A DNA stretch of 64,000 bases. Source: an uncultured Piscinibacter sp. GTDB taxonomy: Bacteria; Pseudomonadota; Gammaproteobacteria; Burkholderiales; Burkholderiaceae_C. The notes beneath the pieces were generated by a model that worked only from the letters and a program-made list of their open reading frames with translations, made no database searches and was not told where the DNA came from. The DNA lies in assembly GCF_937952055.1 (NCBI RefSeq), contig NZ_CALFYO010000010.1, positions 124,001 to 188,000 of the forward strand. The letters run 5' to 3'. The position numbers and the translations under genes are program-made. This document shows, in pieces, positions 25,948 through 32,987 of this stretch. Position 1 is the stretch's first letter. The number at the start of each line of letters is the position of its first letter.

Positions 25948-26624
25948 GGCGCGAAAGTTTCTTGAACCGTTGGCGAGGCAGGTGCAACTCATGTCGCGGA
26001 GGGCACGCAAGTCCCCCGACCACCTCACCCCGCCAACCTTTCAGGAGATCGTCATGCAAGTCGCTCGCAAAGTTTCCGTCCTCGTCGCTCTCGGTCTCGG
26101 CTTCGGTGCCGCGATGGCCGGCGAGATCGCCGGTTCGACCGTGCTGTCCAGCGGCGCCGTCAACAGCTCGGTGGGCTTCCTGGCCTCCGCGCGGCAGAAC
26201 ATCGGCGTGGCCGAACAGAACGGCAAGATCACCAACAGCACCGTGATCGTCAGCGGTGCGACCAACACCGCCGCCGGCTTCCTGTCCAGCGCCACGCAGA
26301 GCGTGGGTCGCGCCACGCAGAACGGCAAGATCACCAACAGCGTGGTGACCGGCACGGGCCTGAACAACACGGCCGCGGGCTTCCTGAGCACGGCCTCGCA
26401 GGAGGTCGGCTTCGCCAAGGGCAACGGCAAGGTCGAGAACTCGCTGGTGCAGGCCAACGGCGCGAGCAACATCGCCGGCGGCTTCCTGGCCACGGCGCGC
26501 CAGCAGATCGGCGGCGCGCAGGGCAACGGCACGCTGAAGAACTCGACCGTCATCGCCAGCGGCTCGCTGAACAACGCCGGCGGCTTCCTGTCCACCGCCG
26601 ACCAGAGCATCGGCGTCGCGAAGT
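25948..26624 (+). repeat. 677-bp direct repeat, unit 2
   Basis: Second copy of the unit at 25219-25895, with promoter, leader and coding region identical as far as I can see. Flanks differ (terminator on the left, a stem-loop and accessory genes on the right), so this is a true tandem duplication rather than a reading error within one copy. Confidence 0.95.
25962..25991 (+). promoter_or_regulatory. Predicted ECF sigma promoter, site 2 (repeat-protein gene copy 2 and operon)
   Basis: TTGAACC (25962-25968), 15-nt spacer, GCAACTCA (25984-25991), identical to site 1 by duplication. It would drive copy 2 and the four genes after it (26688-29669). Confidence 0.7.
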
Positions 26625-26626
26625 GA
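26054..26626 (+). CDS. Secreted five-repeat protein, candidate functional amyloid subunit, copy 2
   Basis: Encodes exactly the same 190-residue protein as the gene at 25325. Only the stop codon differs (TGA instead of TAA). Unlike copy 1 it is not followed by a terminator but by a stem-loop without a T tract and then by the accessory genes, so it should head the operon 26054-29669. Two identical subunit genes suggest dosage demand or very recent duplication; a nucleator/major-subunit split as in CsgB/CsgA is not supported because the sequences do not differ. Confidence 0.85.
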   Translation: MQVARKVSVLVALGLGFGAAMAGEIAGSTVLSSGAVNSSVGFLASARQNIGVAEQNGKITNSTVIVSGATNTAAGFLSSATQSVGRATQNGKITNSVVTGTGLNNTAAGFLSTASQEVGFAKGNGKVENSLVQANGASNIAGGFLATARQQIGGAQGNGTLKNSTVIASGSLNNAGGFLSTADQSIGVAK

Positions 26627-26640
26627 CCTGTCGTCCCCCC

Positions 26641-26667
26641 GCCCGCCGGCATGCTGCGCCGGCGGGC
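26641..26667 (+). promoter_or_regulatory. Stem-loop between repeat-protein copy 2 and accessory genes
   Basis: A perfect 10-bp inverted repeat GCCCGCCGGC (26641-26650) / GCCGGCGGGC (26658-26667) with a 7-nt loop, not followed by T residues. It is more likely an mRNA-stabilising or processing element that keeps the first gene's transcript more abundant than the rest than a full terminator. Confidence 0.5.
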
Positions 26668-26687
26668 ATGCCAGCAAGGAGCACCCC

Positions 26688-26996
26688 ATGAACTGCACTC
26701 TCTTCCGCATGGCCCTGGTCACCCTCGCCCTCGCTGCCGGCGCGCCGGCGCAGGCCGGCCAGGAGATGCTGGGCGTCGATGCCCGCTTCCGCGCCAAGAT
26801 CGCCAAGGAGAAGATCCGCCTGGGCGCGCAGGAGCGTCGTGCCGAGGCCCAGGGCAAATCCCTGGACGCAAGCCGCTGCGGAAGTCAGAGCATCGGCAAC
26901 GTCGACACCGGCGGGCGCATCGGCGCGGCGCCGCGCGAGGTGTTCGTGTTCGCGCCGAACGCCGTCAACATCGTCGGCCGTGGCGGCTGCAACTGA
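26688..26996 (+). CDS. Small secreted protein of the candidate amyloid operon, function unknown
   Basis: A 102-residue protein with a signal peptide (residues 1-23, ending APAQAG). The mature part is basic at the front and ends in CGSQSIGNVDTGGRIG...VNIVGRGGC, giving two cysteines that could form a disulfide. I do not recognise it. By position (between the repeat protein and a CsgG-like lipoprotein) it could be an accessory secretion or nucleation factor comparable to CsgE/CsgF or the small HfaA proteins; this is inference from context. A GGAGC ribosome site precedes the ATG. Confidence 0.75.
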   Translation: MNCTLFRMALVTLALAAGAPAQAGQEMLGVDARFRAKIAKEKIRLGAQERRAEAQGKSLDASRCGSQSIGNVDTGGRIGAAPREVFVFAPNAVNIVGRGGCN

Positions 26997-27023
26997 TCGA
27001 CCGCCCGGCAGAACGGAGGACCC

Positions 27024-28562
27024 ATGAAGCCGTCCCGTATCGTTCGCTGGCTCGCGATCGCCGCCCTGGCGGTGCTCACCGGCTGCCAGGCGCTCGAAGT
27101 CAAGAAGCCGACCGTCGAGCAGACGGCGCAGATCCGCAAGGGCCCGGAAGACCGCCCCCAGCGCTCGATCACGGGCTTTTCGCAGGCACTTCGCTGCATG
27201 GACACGCTGATGCTCGACTACGGCGTGCGCGACGTGACCATGCTCGCCGAGGAGATCGCCGACGAGACCAAGAAGCTCAACGCCGGCACCCGCGACATGC
27301 TGATCTCGTCAGTGTCGGACATGTCTCGGCGCAGCCGTGCCGTTCGCCTGGTGGCGTTCGGCAAGGACACGATGAACATGATCAGCTTCCTCGCCTCCGC
27401 GCAGAGTGCGCAGGCCTACCAGGCGATCCCGCTCTACGACATCAAGGGCTCGGTGTCCCAGTTCGACGAGAACCTGATCAAGAACCAGAAGGACCTGGGC
27501 ATCGGCTTCTCGCCGTTCATCAACCTGGGCATCGCCCGCGACGCGGCGTCCAGCATGCTTGCGCTCGACCTGAGCGTGCTGACGACCAGCGACATGGCGG
27601 TGCTGCCGGGCGTGACCTCGCGCAACTCGGTGGTGATCCTGAAGCAGGGCCGCGGCTTCGACGGCGACGCCGCTTACCACAAGTTCGGCATCAACTACAG
27701 CATGACCCTGGCGCGCTCCGAAGGCCAGTCGCAGGCGCTGCGCGGCCTGGTCGAACTGGCCACGGTCGAGCTCGTCGGCAAGCTGACGAAGACGCCGTAC
27801 TGGAGCTGCCTGGGCGTCACCGACCCGATGGCCAACGAGGAGACGCGGCTCGAGATGTTCGACTGGTACCACGCCATGGCGGCCACGCGCGTCGAGCTGA
27901 TCGCCTATTTCCAGAACCAGCTGCGCCGGCGCGGCTTCTACGACGGCCCGATCGACGGCGAGTTCAACGCGGCGATCGACGAGGCCATTGCCAACTACCG
28001 CGCCGAGCTCGGCCTGAGCCGCGAGCCGCTGCTGGAGGAGAAGTTCTTCTACGCCTTCCTGGCGGCCGACCACAGCAAGGTGAAGCGCCCGCCGGAGCCC
28101 GCCCGCCATGCCCAGGCGACGCCGGCTCCCGCCGCGCCGCTGACGCTGTCGCTGACCACGGCGCCGACGCCGAAGGCCCGCTTCGTGCGCGGCGAGGTGA
28201 TCAACCTGGCGCTGGCGCCGTCCCAGGATGCGCATGTCTACTGCTACCTGCTCGACGACAGCGCGAAGGTGCTGCGCTTCTTCCCGAACCGCTTCGAACG
28301 CGACTCGCGTGTGGCCGCCGCGAAGCCCCTCGTGCTGCCGGGCACGCAGCGATTCCAGCTGGTCGTGAGCCCGAAGGGCGTGTCCGAGACGGTCAGCTGC
28401 TTTGCCACCCCGCACGACGTGCTGGCCCAGCTGCCGCAGGCGCTGGTCGGCACGGACTTCGAGCCCCTGCCGGGTGCGACGCTGGAGATGATCCGCGCCG
28501 CCTTCGTGCAGGCCAGCGGCGGTGCGCTCGTCCAGGAGAACCTCCATGTCCAAGCCAAGTGA
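27024..28562 (+). CDS. CsgG-like lipoprotein with peptidoglycan-binding and DUF4384 domains
   Basis: A 512-residue lipoprotein: lipobox LTGC with C21. About 35-285 resembles CsgG, the curli secretion channel: GFSQALRCMDTLMLDYG, IPLYDIKGSVSQFDENL, ASSMLALDLSVLTTSDM and RGLVELATVELVGKL correspond in order to the CsgG start helix, two membrane-facing strands and last helix. Residues 299-330 (LRRRGFYDGPIDGEFNAAID) form a peptidoglycan-binding repeat, and about 385-450 (RGEVINLALAPSQDAHVYCY) a DUF4384 domain. The likely role is outer-membrane export or anchoring of the repeat protein. The CsgG call rests on my reading of the pattern, not an alignment. Confidence 0.7.
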   Translation: MKPSRIVRWLAIAALAVLTGCQALEVKKPTVEQTAQIRKGPEDRPQRSITGFSQALRCMDTLMLDYGVRDVTMLAEEIADETKKLNAGTRDMLISSVSDMSRRSRAVRLVAFGKDTMNMISFLASAQSAQAYQAIPLYDIKGSVSQFDENLIKNQKDLGIGFSPFINLGIARDAASSMLALDLSVLTTSDMAVLPGVTSRNSVVILKQGRGFDGDAAYHKFGINYSMTLARSEGQSQALRGLVELATVELVGKLTKTPYWSCLGVTDPMANEETRLEMFDWYHAMAATRVELIAYFQNQLRRRGFYDGPIDGEFNAAIDEAIANYRAELGLSREPLLEEKFFYAFLAADHSKVKRPPEPARHAQATPAPAAPLTLSLTTAPTPKARFVRGEVINLALAPSQDAHVYCYLLDDSAKVLRFFPNRFERDSRVAAAKPLVLPGTQRFQLVVSPKGVSETVSCFATPHDVLAQLPQALVGTDFEPLPGATLEMIRAAFVQASGGALVQENLHVQAK

Positions 28563-28962
28563 GCGCACATGGCCGCGCCGGCTGGCCGCCTTGACCGGCG
28601 TGTCGCTGCTGGCGGTCGCCGGGTTGCTGCAGTGGCCGCTCGGTGCCTCCGCGGGCGTCGGGCCCGCCGGCACGATCCGCCCCACCGGCGAGCCGCCCGC
28701 GTCGGCGGTGCCGGCGGCACCGCCCGCGACGCCGAAGTCCTCCGTCACCTACCGCCTGCGCTGCTGGCAGTATGGCCGGCTGATCTTCGACGAGGGTCCA
28801 GTCAGCCTGAACGCTGATGCCCGGCTGGGCGCCAAGCTGGTCGGTACCGATCGCAGCGGCGCGCCGCTGCTCGTCACCGACGCCGGCGGCACCACCTGCC
28901 TGGCCCGGTCCTTCGCGGCGTCGCCGAGCCCGGCAGCGCCGCGCGAGCAGGGTCCGCGGTGA
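28546..28962 (+). CDS. Small membrane-anchored or periplasmic protein, function unknown
   Basis: A 138-residue protein with an N-terminal hydrophobic segment (about 12-34), an Ala-Pro-rich linker and a small domain (VTYRLRCWQYGRLIFDEGPV ... TTCLARSF) with two cysteines. ATG 28546, with AGGAGA upstream, overlaps the end of the CsgG-like gene by 17 nt and its stop overlaps the next GTG, so all three are coupled. I do not recognise a family. Confidence 0.75.
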   Translation: MSKPSERTWPRRLAALTGVSLLAVAGLLQWPLGASAGVGPAGTIRPTGEPPASAVPAAPPATPKSSVTYRLRCWQYGRLIFDEGPVSLNADARLGAKLVGTDRSGAPLLVTDAGGTTCLARSFAASPSPAAPREQGPR

Positions 28963-29669
28963 GGGCTCGGGAGGCCGCCATCGGCCTGCGTCGCCTCGCC
29001 GCGGCGTCGCTGGCCGCCCTCGCGTGCAGCGCCGCGCCTGCCCGGGCCGAGGTCGAGTCACGCGGCGTCGCGGACTTCGACGAGGTGGTGCTCGAGGTCG
29101 CCGGCGACCTGCGCATCGAGCAGGGCCCGCGTGAGGCTCTGACGCTCGAGGCCGAGCCCGCCGTGCTGCGCATGATCACGACGGAAGTCCGGCAGCGGCG
29201 GCTGCGCATCGGCCTCGCGCCCGGGCGTGTCGAGACGAGGCAGCCGATCCGCATGACGCTGGCGCTGCGGAAGATTCGGTCCTTCGAGTCGCGTGCGGCC
29301 GGCGCCGTGAGTGCCGGGCCGCTGCAGGCGGCGTCGCTCGCGCTGACGCTCGGCGGCGGCGGATCGATCCGCGTCGCCCGTGTGCTCGCACAGACGCTGG
29401 AGGTGCGCATTGCCGGTGCCGGCGATGTCGCCATCGGCGGCGGCCACGTCAAGGCGCAGCGCGTGGTGATCACCGGCATCGGCGGTTACGTCGCGCCGGC
29501 CATGGACAGCGAACGCGCCGAGGTGGCGATCGACGGCAACGGCCAGGCGCGGCTCGCCGCCGCCGGCACGCTGGACGTGCGCATCGGCGGCGTCGGCCAG
29601 GTGCACTACCGCGGCGAGCCGGCGCTGACGCAGTCGATCCGCGGCATCGGTTCGGTCGAAAGAGATTGA
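28959..29669 (+). CDS. DUF2807 (GIN-domain) secreted protein
   Basis: A 236-residue protein with signal peptide (cleavage near residue 31, APARAEV) and a beta-rich domain opening FDEVVLEVAGDLRIEQGPRE, the usual start of DUF2807 auto-adhesin-like beta-helix proteins. Gly-rich strands (LTLGGGGSIRV, VRIAGAGDVAIGGG) continue the helix. It starts with GTG overlapping the previous stop (GTGA) and ends the operon led by repeat-protein copy 2. Molecular role unknown; the surface location fits an envelope or fibre accessory. Confidence 0.8.
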   Translation: MRAREAAIGLRRLAAASLAALACSAAPARAEVESRGVADFDEVVLEVAGDLRIEQGPREALTLEAEPAVLRMITTEVRQRRLRIGLAPGRVETRQPIRMTLALRKIRSFESRAAGAVSAGPLQAASLALTLGGGGSIRVARVLAQTLEVRIAGAGDVAIGGGHVKAQRVVITGIGGYVAPAMDSERAEVAIDGNGQARLAAAGTLDVRIGGVGQVHYRGEPALTQSIRGIGSVERD

Positions 29670-29695
29670 ACCTGCGCCGCGGTCGGCGCAACCCA
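29666..29695 (+). promoter_or_regulatory. Predicted ECF sigma promoter, site 3 (OmpA-like gene)
   Basis: TTGAACC (29666-29672), 15-nt spacer, GCAACCCA (29688-29695). It starts within the last codons of the DUF2807 gene. One base differs from the other four sites in the -10 element (C for T). Predicted start near 29702, upstream of ATG 29728. Confidence 0.6.
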
Positions 29696-29727
29696 TGGGC
29701 ATCGACGACCTGCCCATGGAGACCATG

Positions 29728-30297
29728 ATGCAACGCTCCCTCCGCGCCCTTCCCGTCGCCCTCGCGGCGGCGCTCTTCTCCGTGGCCGTGCCGGCCGAAA
29801 CCATCGTCCACTACCGCGAAGGCCAGCGTGTCGAGGCGCAGGACGTGGTTCGCCTGCTCGGCGCGCGCACGCGCTCGATCCGCCTGCTCGACGAGGCACC
29901 TGCCGCCGGTGCCGTTGCGCCGTCGCCGGTGGTGAACGTGGCCGCGCCGGCCTCGGACGAGGCCGCTGGCCTGTCGCTGCCGGTGCGCTTCGCTTTCGGA
30001 TCGGCCGAGATCCTGCCGGCCGCGCGCTCGCAGCTCGACGCACTGGCCGCCGGCATCAAGATGCTGCCGGCCGCGGCCGTGGTCACCATCGAGGGCCACA
30101 CGGACGCGGCCGGCAGCGAGGCCTACAACCTCGAGCTGTCGCGCGAGCGGGCGCGCTCGGTGCGCGACTACCTGGTGCACCGGCACGGCATCGACAGCGG
30201 CACGCTGAGGACGGCCGGCTACGGCGAGGGCCGTCCGATCGATGGCATCGACCCGTACGCCGGGGCGAACCGACGCGTCGAGTTCCGCGGTTCCTGA
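29728..30297 (+). CDS. OmpA-family peptidoglycan-binding protein
   Basis: A 189-residue periplasmic or outer-membrane-associated protein: signal peptide (about 1-21), a short linker domain (IVHYREGQRVEAQDVVRLLG) and a C-terminal OmpA-like domain (FAFGSAEILPAARSQLD, IEGHTDAAGSEAYNLELSRE, RTAGYGEGRP) that binds peptidoglycan. There is no beta-barrel. ATG 29728 is preferred (GGAGA 6 nt upstream, and downstream of the predicted ECF start); ATG 29725, 29716 and 29695 are in frame. It is a single gene under its own ECF-type promoter and could tie the surface structure to the cell wall. Confidence 0.85.
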   Translation: MQRSLRALPVALAAALFSVAVPAETIVHYREGQRVEAQDVVRLLGARTRSIRLLDEAPAAGAVAPSPVVNVAAPASDEAAGLSLPVRFAFGSAEILPAARSQLDALAAGIKMLPAAAVVTIEGHTDAAGSEAYNLELSRERARSVRDYLVHRHGIDSGTLRTAGYGEGRPIDGIDPYAGANRRVEFRGS

Positions 30298-30334
30298 GTC
30301 GCCCCGACCGGCGCGACCGGACCCCGACGATCGA

Positions 30335-30364
30335 TTGAACCGACCGCGCAGACCGTGCAACTCA
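30335..30364 (+). promoter_or_regulatory. Predicted ECF sigma promoter, site 4 (73-residue protein gene)
   Basis: TTGAACC (30335-30341), 15-nt spacer, GCAACTCA (30357-30364). Predicted start near 30371, about 29 nt before ATG 30400. Confidence 0.7.
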
Positions 30365-30399
30365 GGTTCATGTCGATACCTACCTCACAGGAGATGACC

Positions 30400-30621
30400 A
30401 TGAACCCGATGCACACCCAGACGCACGATGAAGCCGGCTTCGAACTGCGCTTCCAGTCGCTCTTCAACGAGGGCCGCGGCCTCGCCTTTCCCTGCGACGC
30501 CAGGGGGCACGTCGACATCGACCGCCTCAGCGGGACGCTGCGGCTGAACTACCTGTACGCCCGCACGCTGATCGGCCGCGAGTTCTCGATGCCCGCACTG
30601 CTGCCGCGGTCGCTGCATTGA
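30400..30621 (+). CDS. 73-residue protein under the ECF-type promoter, function unknown
   Basis: A small cytoplasmic protein (no signal peptide) with two recognisable stretches: ELRFQSLFNEGRGLAFPCDA and GHVDIDRLSGTLRLNYLYAR, ending REFSMPALLP. ATG 30400 has AGGAG 6 nt upstream; ATG 30394 abuts the ribosome site and is less likely. The gene has its own predicted ECF promoter and lies just before the sigma-factor promoter. I know similar short proteins near stress regulators in Burkholderiales but no function. Coding status is supported by promoter, ribosome site and position. Confidence 0.7.
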   Translation: MNPMHTQTHDEAGFELRFQSLFNEGRGLAFPCDARGHVDIDRLSGTLRLNYLYARTLIGREFSMPALLPRSLH

Positions 30622-30651
30622 CGACTGCCTGGCAGGCGCCGGCGAAAAACC

Positions 30652-30681
30652 TTGAACCGTCGGCGCCTGCGCGGCAACTCA
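30652..30681 (+). promoter_or_regulatory. Predicted ECF sigma promoter, site 5 (autoregulation of the sigma gene)
   Basis: TTGAACC (30652-30658), 15-nt spacer, GCAACTCA (30674-30681). Predicted start near 30688 leaves a leader of about 120 nt before the sigma ATG at 30810. Autoregulation is the usual arrangement for ECF sigma factors. Confidence 0.7.
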
Positions 30682-30809
30682 AGGATGCGTGGCGCCTCGA
30701 TCTGCCCCGGCACGCCGGGGCGCCACGGGTCTCGGCCTCCTCGTGTCATGGGGTGGAGCGGCGAAAGCTCTGGGCTATATTCGTCCGACGCCACTGCCAC
30801 CTCCGCGCC

Positions 30810-31397
30810 ATGGACAACGACCGGCTGAGGGAACTGCTTGATCGGATCGGCCGGCGAGAAGAGTCTGCCTTCCGCGAGCTCTACAAGGCGTTCAGCCGTC
30901 GCGTTTATACCTACGCGCTGAACATGGTCAAGGATCACGGCCGCGCCGAGGAGATTCTGGTGGACACGATGCATGAAGTCTGGCGCGCACCGTCGCGCTT
31001 CCGCGGCGACTCGCAGTTCGGCACCTGGCTGATCGGCATCGCGCGCAACAAGGCGCTGATGGTCTACCGAGGCCGCCGTCCCGACGAGGTGCACGACGAC
31101 CTCGACGACATCGCCGAAACCACCGCGGCCGACACGCCCGACGGCTTCGCGCAGCTGGCCGAGAAGCAGCGCAGCGAGGGCGTGCAGCACTGCATGGGCC
31201 GCCTGTCGGACGAGCACCGCGAGTGCATGCACCTCGTGTTCTTCGAGGGGATGTCCTTGGCCGAGGTTGCCGAGGTGCAGGGCTGTCCCGAGAACACCGT
31301 CAAGACCCGGCTGTTCCACGCGCGCCAGAAGATCAAGAAGTGCCTCAGCACGATGCTGCAGCGCGAAGGCGCATCGCCGATCGGAGTGCAATCATGA
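30810..31397 (+). CDS. ECF-type RNA polymerase sigma factor
   Basis: Group IV sigma factor of 195 residues. Region 2 covers about residues 20-90 (FRELYKAFSRRVYTYALNMV, FGTWLIGIARNKALMVYRGR) and region 4 about 130-180 (GMSLAEVAEVQGCPENTVKT, RLFHARQKIKK), separated by an acidic linker. ATG 30810 matches the family start; upstream in-frame sequence has no homology. It overlaps the anti-sigma gene (ATGA). The five TTGAACC-N15-GCAACYCA sites in the preceding 5.5 kb, one of them its own, are its likely promoters. Confidence 0.94.
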   Translation: MDNDRLRELLDRIGRREESAFRELYKAFSRRVYTYALNMVKDHGRAEEILVDTMHEVWRAPSRFRGDSQFGTWLIGIARNKALMVYRGRRPDEVHDDLDDIAETTAADTPDGFAQLAEKQRSEGVQHCMGRLSDEHRECMHLVFFEGMSLAEVAEVQGCPENTVKTRLFHARQKIKKCLSTMLQREGASPIGVQS

Positions 31398-32011
31398 AGC
31401 AGCGATTCGACGAACTGCTGCCCTGGTACGCGAACGGGACGCTGGGCGACGAGGACCGCGCCTGGGTCGAGAAGTACCTCGAGGAACACCCGCAGGCGCG
31501 CGCCGAGCTCGACTGGTACCGCTCGCTCGGCCAGAAGCTGCGCGACAGCGCGCCCGCGGTGCCCGAGACGATCGGCTTGGCCAAGGCGATGACGCTGATT
31601 CGAGGCGATCGGCCGACCTTCTCGGAGCGCGTGTCGGCGTTCTTCGCCGGACTCGGCATGCGCCCGGCGACGGCGTTCGCCGGGCTGGCGATCTTCGCGG
31701 TGCAAGGCGGGGTGATCCTGAACATGATGGACGCAGCCCGCGAGGACGCCTCCGAGATCCGCGCGCTGCGCGCCTCGGTCGTCGAAGAAGGGCCGATGCT
31801 GAAACTGAACTTCGCGCCGGACGCGAAGGAGGCGGAGATCCGCCATCTGCTGATGTCCGTGCAGGGGCGCCTGGCCGGCGGGCCCGGCCAGCTCGGCGAC
31901 TACTTCGTCATCGTGCCGCGCGGCAAGGAGGCGGTGATCGCCGAGCAGCTCAAGTCCAACCCGATCGTGGCGGCCGTCTCGCTCGCGCCGGGCCTGCCGC
32001 CGCGGGAGTGA
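31394..32011 (+). CDS. Membrane anti-sigma factor
   Basis: A 205-residue single-pass protein. The N-terminal cytoplasmic part (FDELLPWYANGTLGDEDRAW) has the anti-sigma fold signature but lacks the H-x3-C-x2-C zinc motif, so redox sensing through that site is not expected. A hydrophobic helix lies around residues 88-107. The C-terminal periplasmic domain (LKLNFAPDAKEAEIRHLLMS, GGPGQLGDYFVIVPRGKEAV) looks like a ligand- or partner-sensing domain. Coupled to the sigma gene by a 4-nt overlap. The signal releasing the sigma factor is unknown; a metacaspase gene follows 5 nt later. Confidence 0.88.
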   Translation: MKQRFDELLPWYANGTLGDEDRAWVEKYLEEHPQARAELDWYRSLGQKLRDSAPAVPETIGLAKAMTLIRGDRPTFSERVSAFFAGLGMRPATAFAGLAIFAVQGGVILNMMDAAREDASEIRALRASVVEEGPMLKLNFAPDAKEAEIRHLLMSVQGRLAGGPGQLGDYFVIVPRGKEAVIAEQLKSNPIVAAVSLAPGLPPRE

Positions 32012-32016
32012 GCATC

Positions 32017-32856
32017 ATGGCCGGGCTGCAACACACGAGCATCGAGCGGCGCAACCTGCTGCGCCTGGCCGCGGCGACGCTGCTTCCGCTTGGTGTGCCT
32101 GCGCTGGCGGCGACGGCACGGACGCAACGGCGCAGCGCGCTGGTCATCGGCAACGGCGCGTACAAGTCGGCGCCGCTGAAGAACCCAGTGGGTGACGCGC
32201 AGGCCGTTGCGGCAAGCCTGAAGGACCTCGGCTACGAGGTCACGCTGCGGCAGAACACCACGTTGTTCGAGCTGATCGAGGCGCTGCGCGACTTCTCGCT
32301 GCGCTCGGTGAAGAGCGACGTGCGCCTGCTCTTCTACGCCGGCCATGGCATCCAGGCCAGGGGCCGCAACTATCTGCTGCCGGTCGACGTCGAGCCGCAG
32401 GACGAGGACGAGATCGCCGCCAAGGCTGCCGACGTCGGCGAGTTCATCGACCGGCTCGGGGCGAACAAGCAGGGGCTGAATATCGTGGTGCTCGATGCCT
32501 GCCGCGTGAACCCGTTCGCCGGTGGGGTGATCGTCGGTCCGGACGGCCGCAGGCTGAAGTTCCGCGGCCTGACGCCCACCGGACTGGCCCGCGTCGACGC
32601 GCCGGTCGGCACCCTGGTCGCGTTCTCGACCGCGCCGAACGGGGTGGCGCTCGACGGCCCGGTGGGGGCGCACAGCATCTATGCGAAGCACCTGTTGCAG
32701 CACATCCAGACACCGGGCTTGCCGATCGAACAGCTGTTCAAGCGCGTGCGCATCGGCGTGGCGGAGGAGACGCAGCGCGTGCAGGTGCCATGGGAGTCGT
32801 CGAGCCTGACCTCCGACTTCTGCTTCAAGACCGGCGCGCAGGGGCAGTGCGGCTGA
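32017..32856 (+). CDS. Exported caspase-family (metacaspase-type, C14) peptidase
   Basis: Clan CD cysteine protease of 279 residues. The catalytic dyad is intact: H110 in LLFYAGHGIQ and C162 in VVLDACR. The usual p20 start SALVIGNGAYKSAPLKNPVGDA is present, and the length covers one caspase-like domain. The N-terminus ERRNLLRLAAATLLPLGVPA has a twin-arginine-type signal, so export to the periplasm is likely. It starts 5 nt after the anti-sigma stop and belongs to that transcript. Cleavage of the anti-sigma factor or of the exported repeat protein is a hypothesis. Specificity after Arg or Lys is usual for bacterial metacaspases. Confidence 0.92.
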   Translation: MAGLQHTSIERRNLLRLAAATLLPLGVPALAATARTQRRSALVIGNGAYKSAPLKNPVGDAQAVAASLKDLGYEVTLRQNTTLFELIEALRDFSLRSVKSDVRLLFYAGHGIQARGRNYLLPVDVEPQDEDEIAAKAADVGEFIDRLGANKQGLNIVVLDACRVNPFAGGVIVGPDGRRLKFRGLTPTGLARVDAPVGTLVAFSTAPNGVALDGPVGAHSIYAKHLLQHIQTPGLPIEQLFKRVRIGVAEETQRVQVPWESSSLTSDFCFKTGAQGQCG

Positions 32857-32987
32857 ACACCTTGGCGGGGTTCTAGGGGTACCGGCGCCACCGGGGAGGG
32901 GATGACCGCGCATTGCGCGCGGCGCCTGCTTCGCCGCAGAATCGACCGTCGCCGGATGACCTCGTGCCGCTCGGCCGGAGTTCGCGC

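Noticed and set aside
25219..26624. The 677-bp repeat as an insertion sequence or transposon.
   Set aside because: No transposase, no terminal inverted repeats and no target duplication; the unit is a promoter plus a structural gene.
25325..26626. The two fibre genes as a CsgB (nucleator) and CsgA (major subunit) pair.
   Set aside because: The encoded proteins are identical residue for residue, so no division of roles can be read from sequence.
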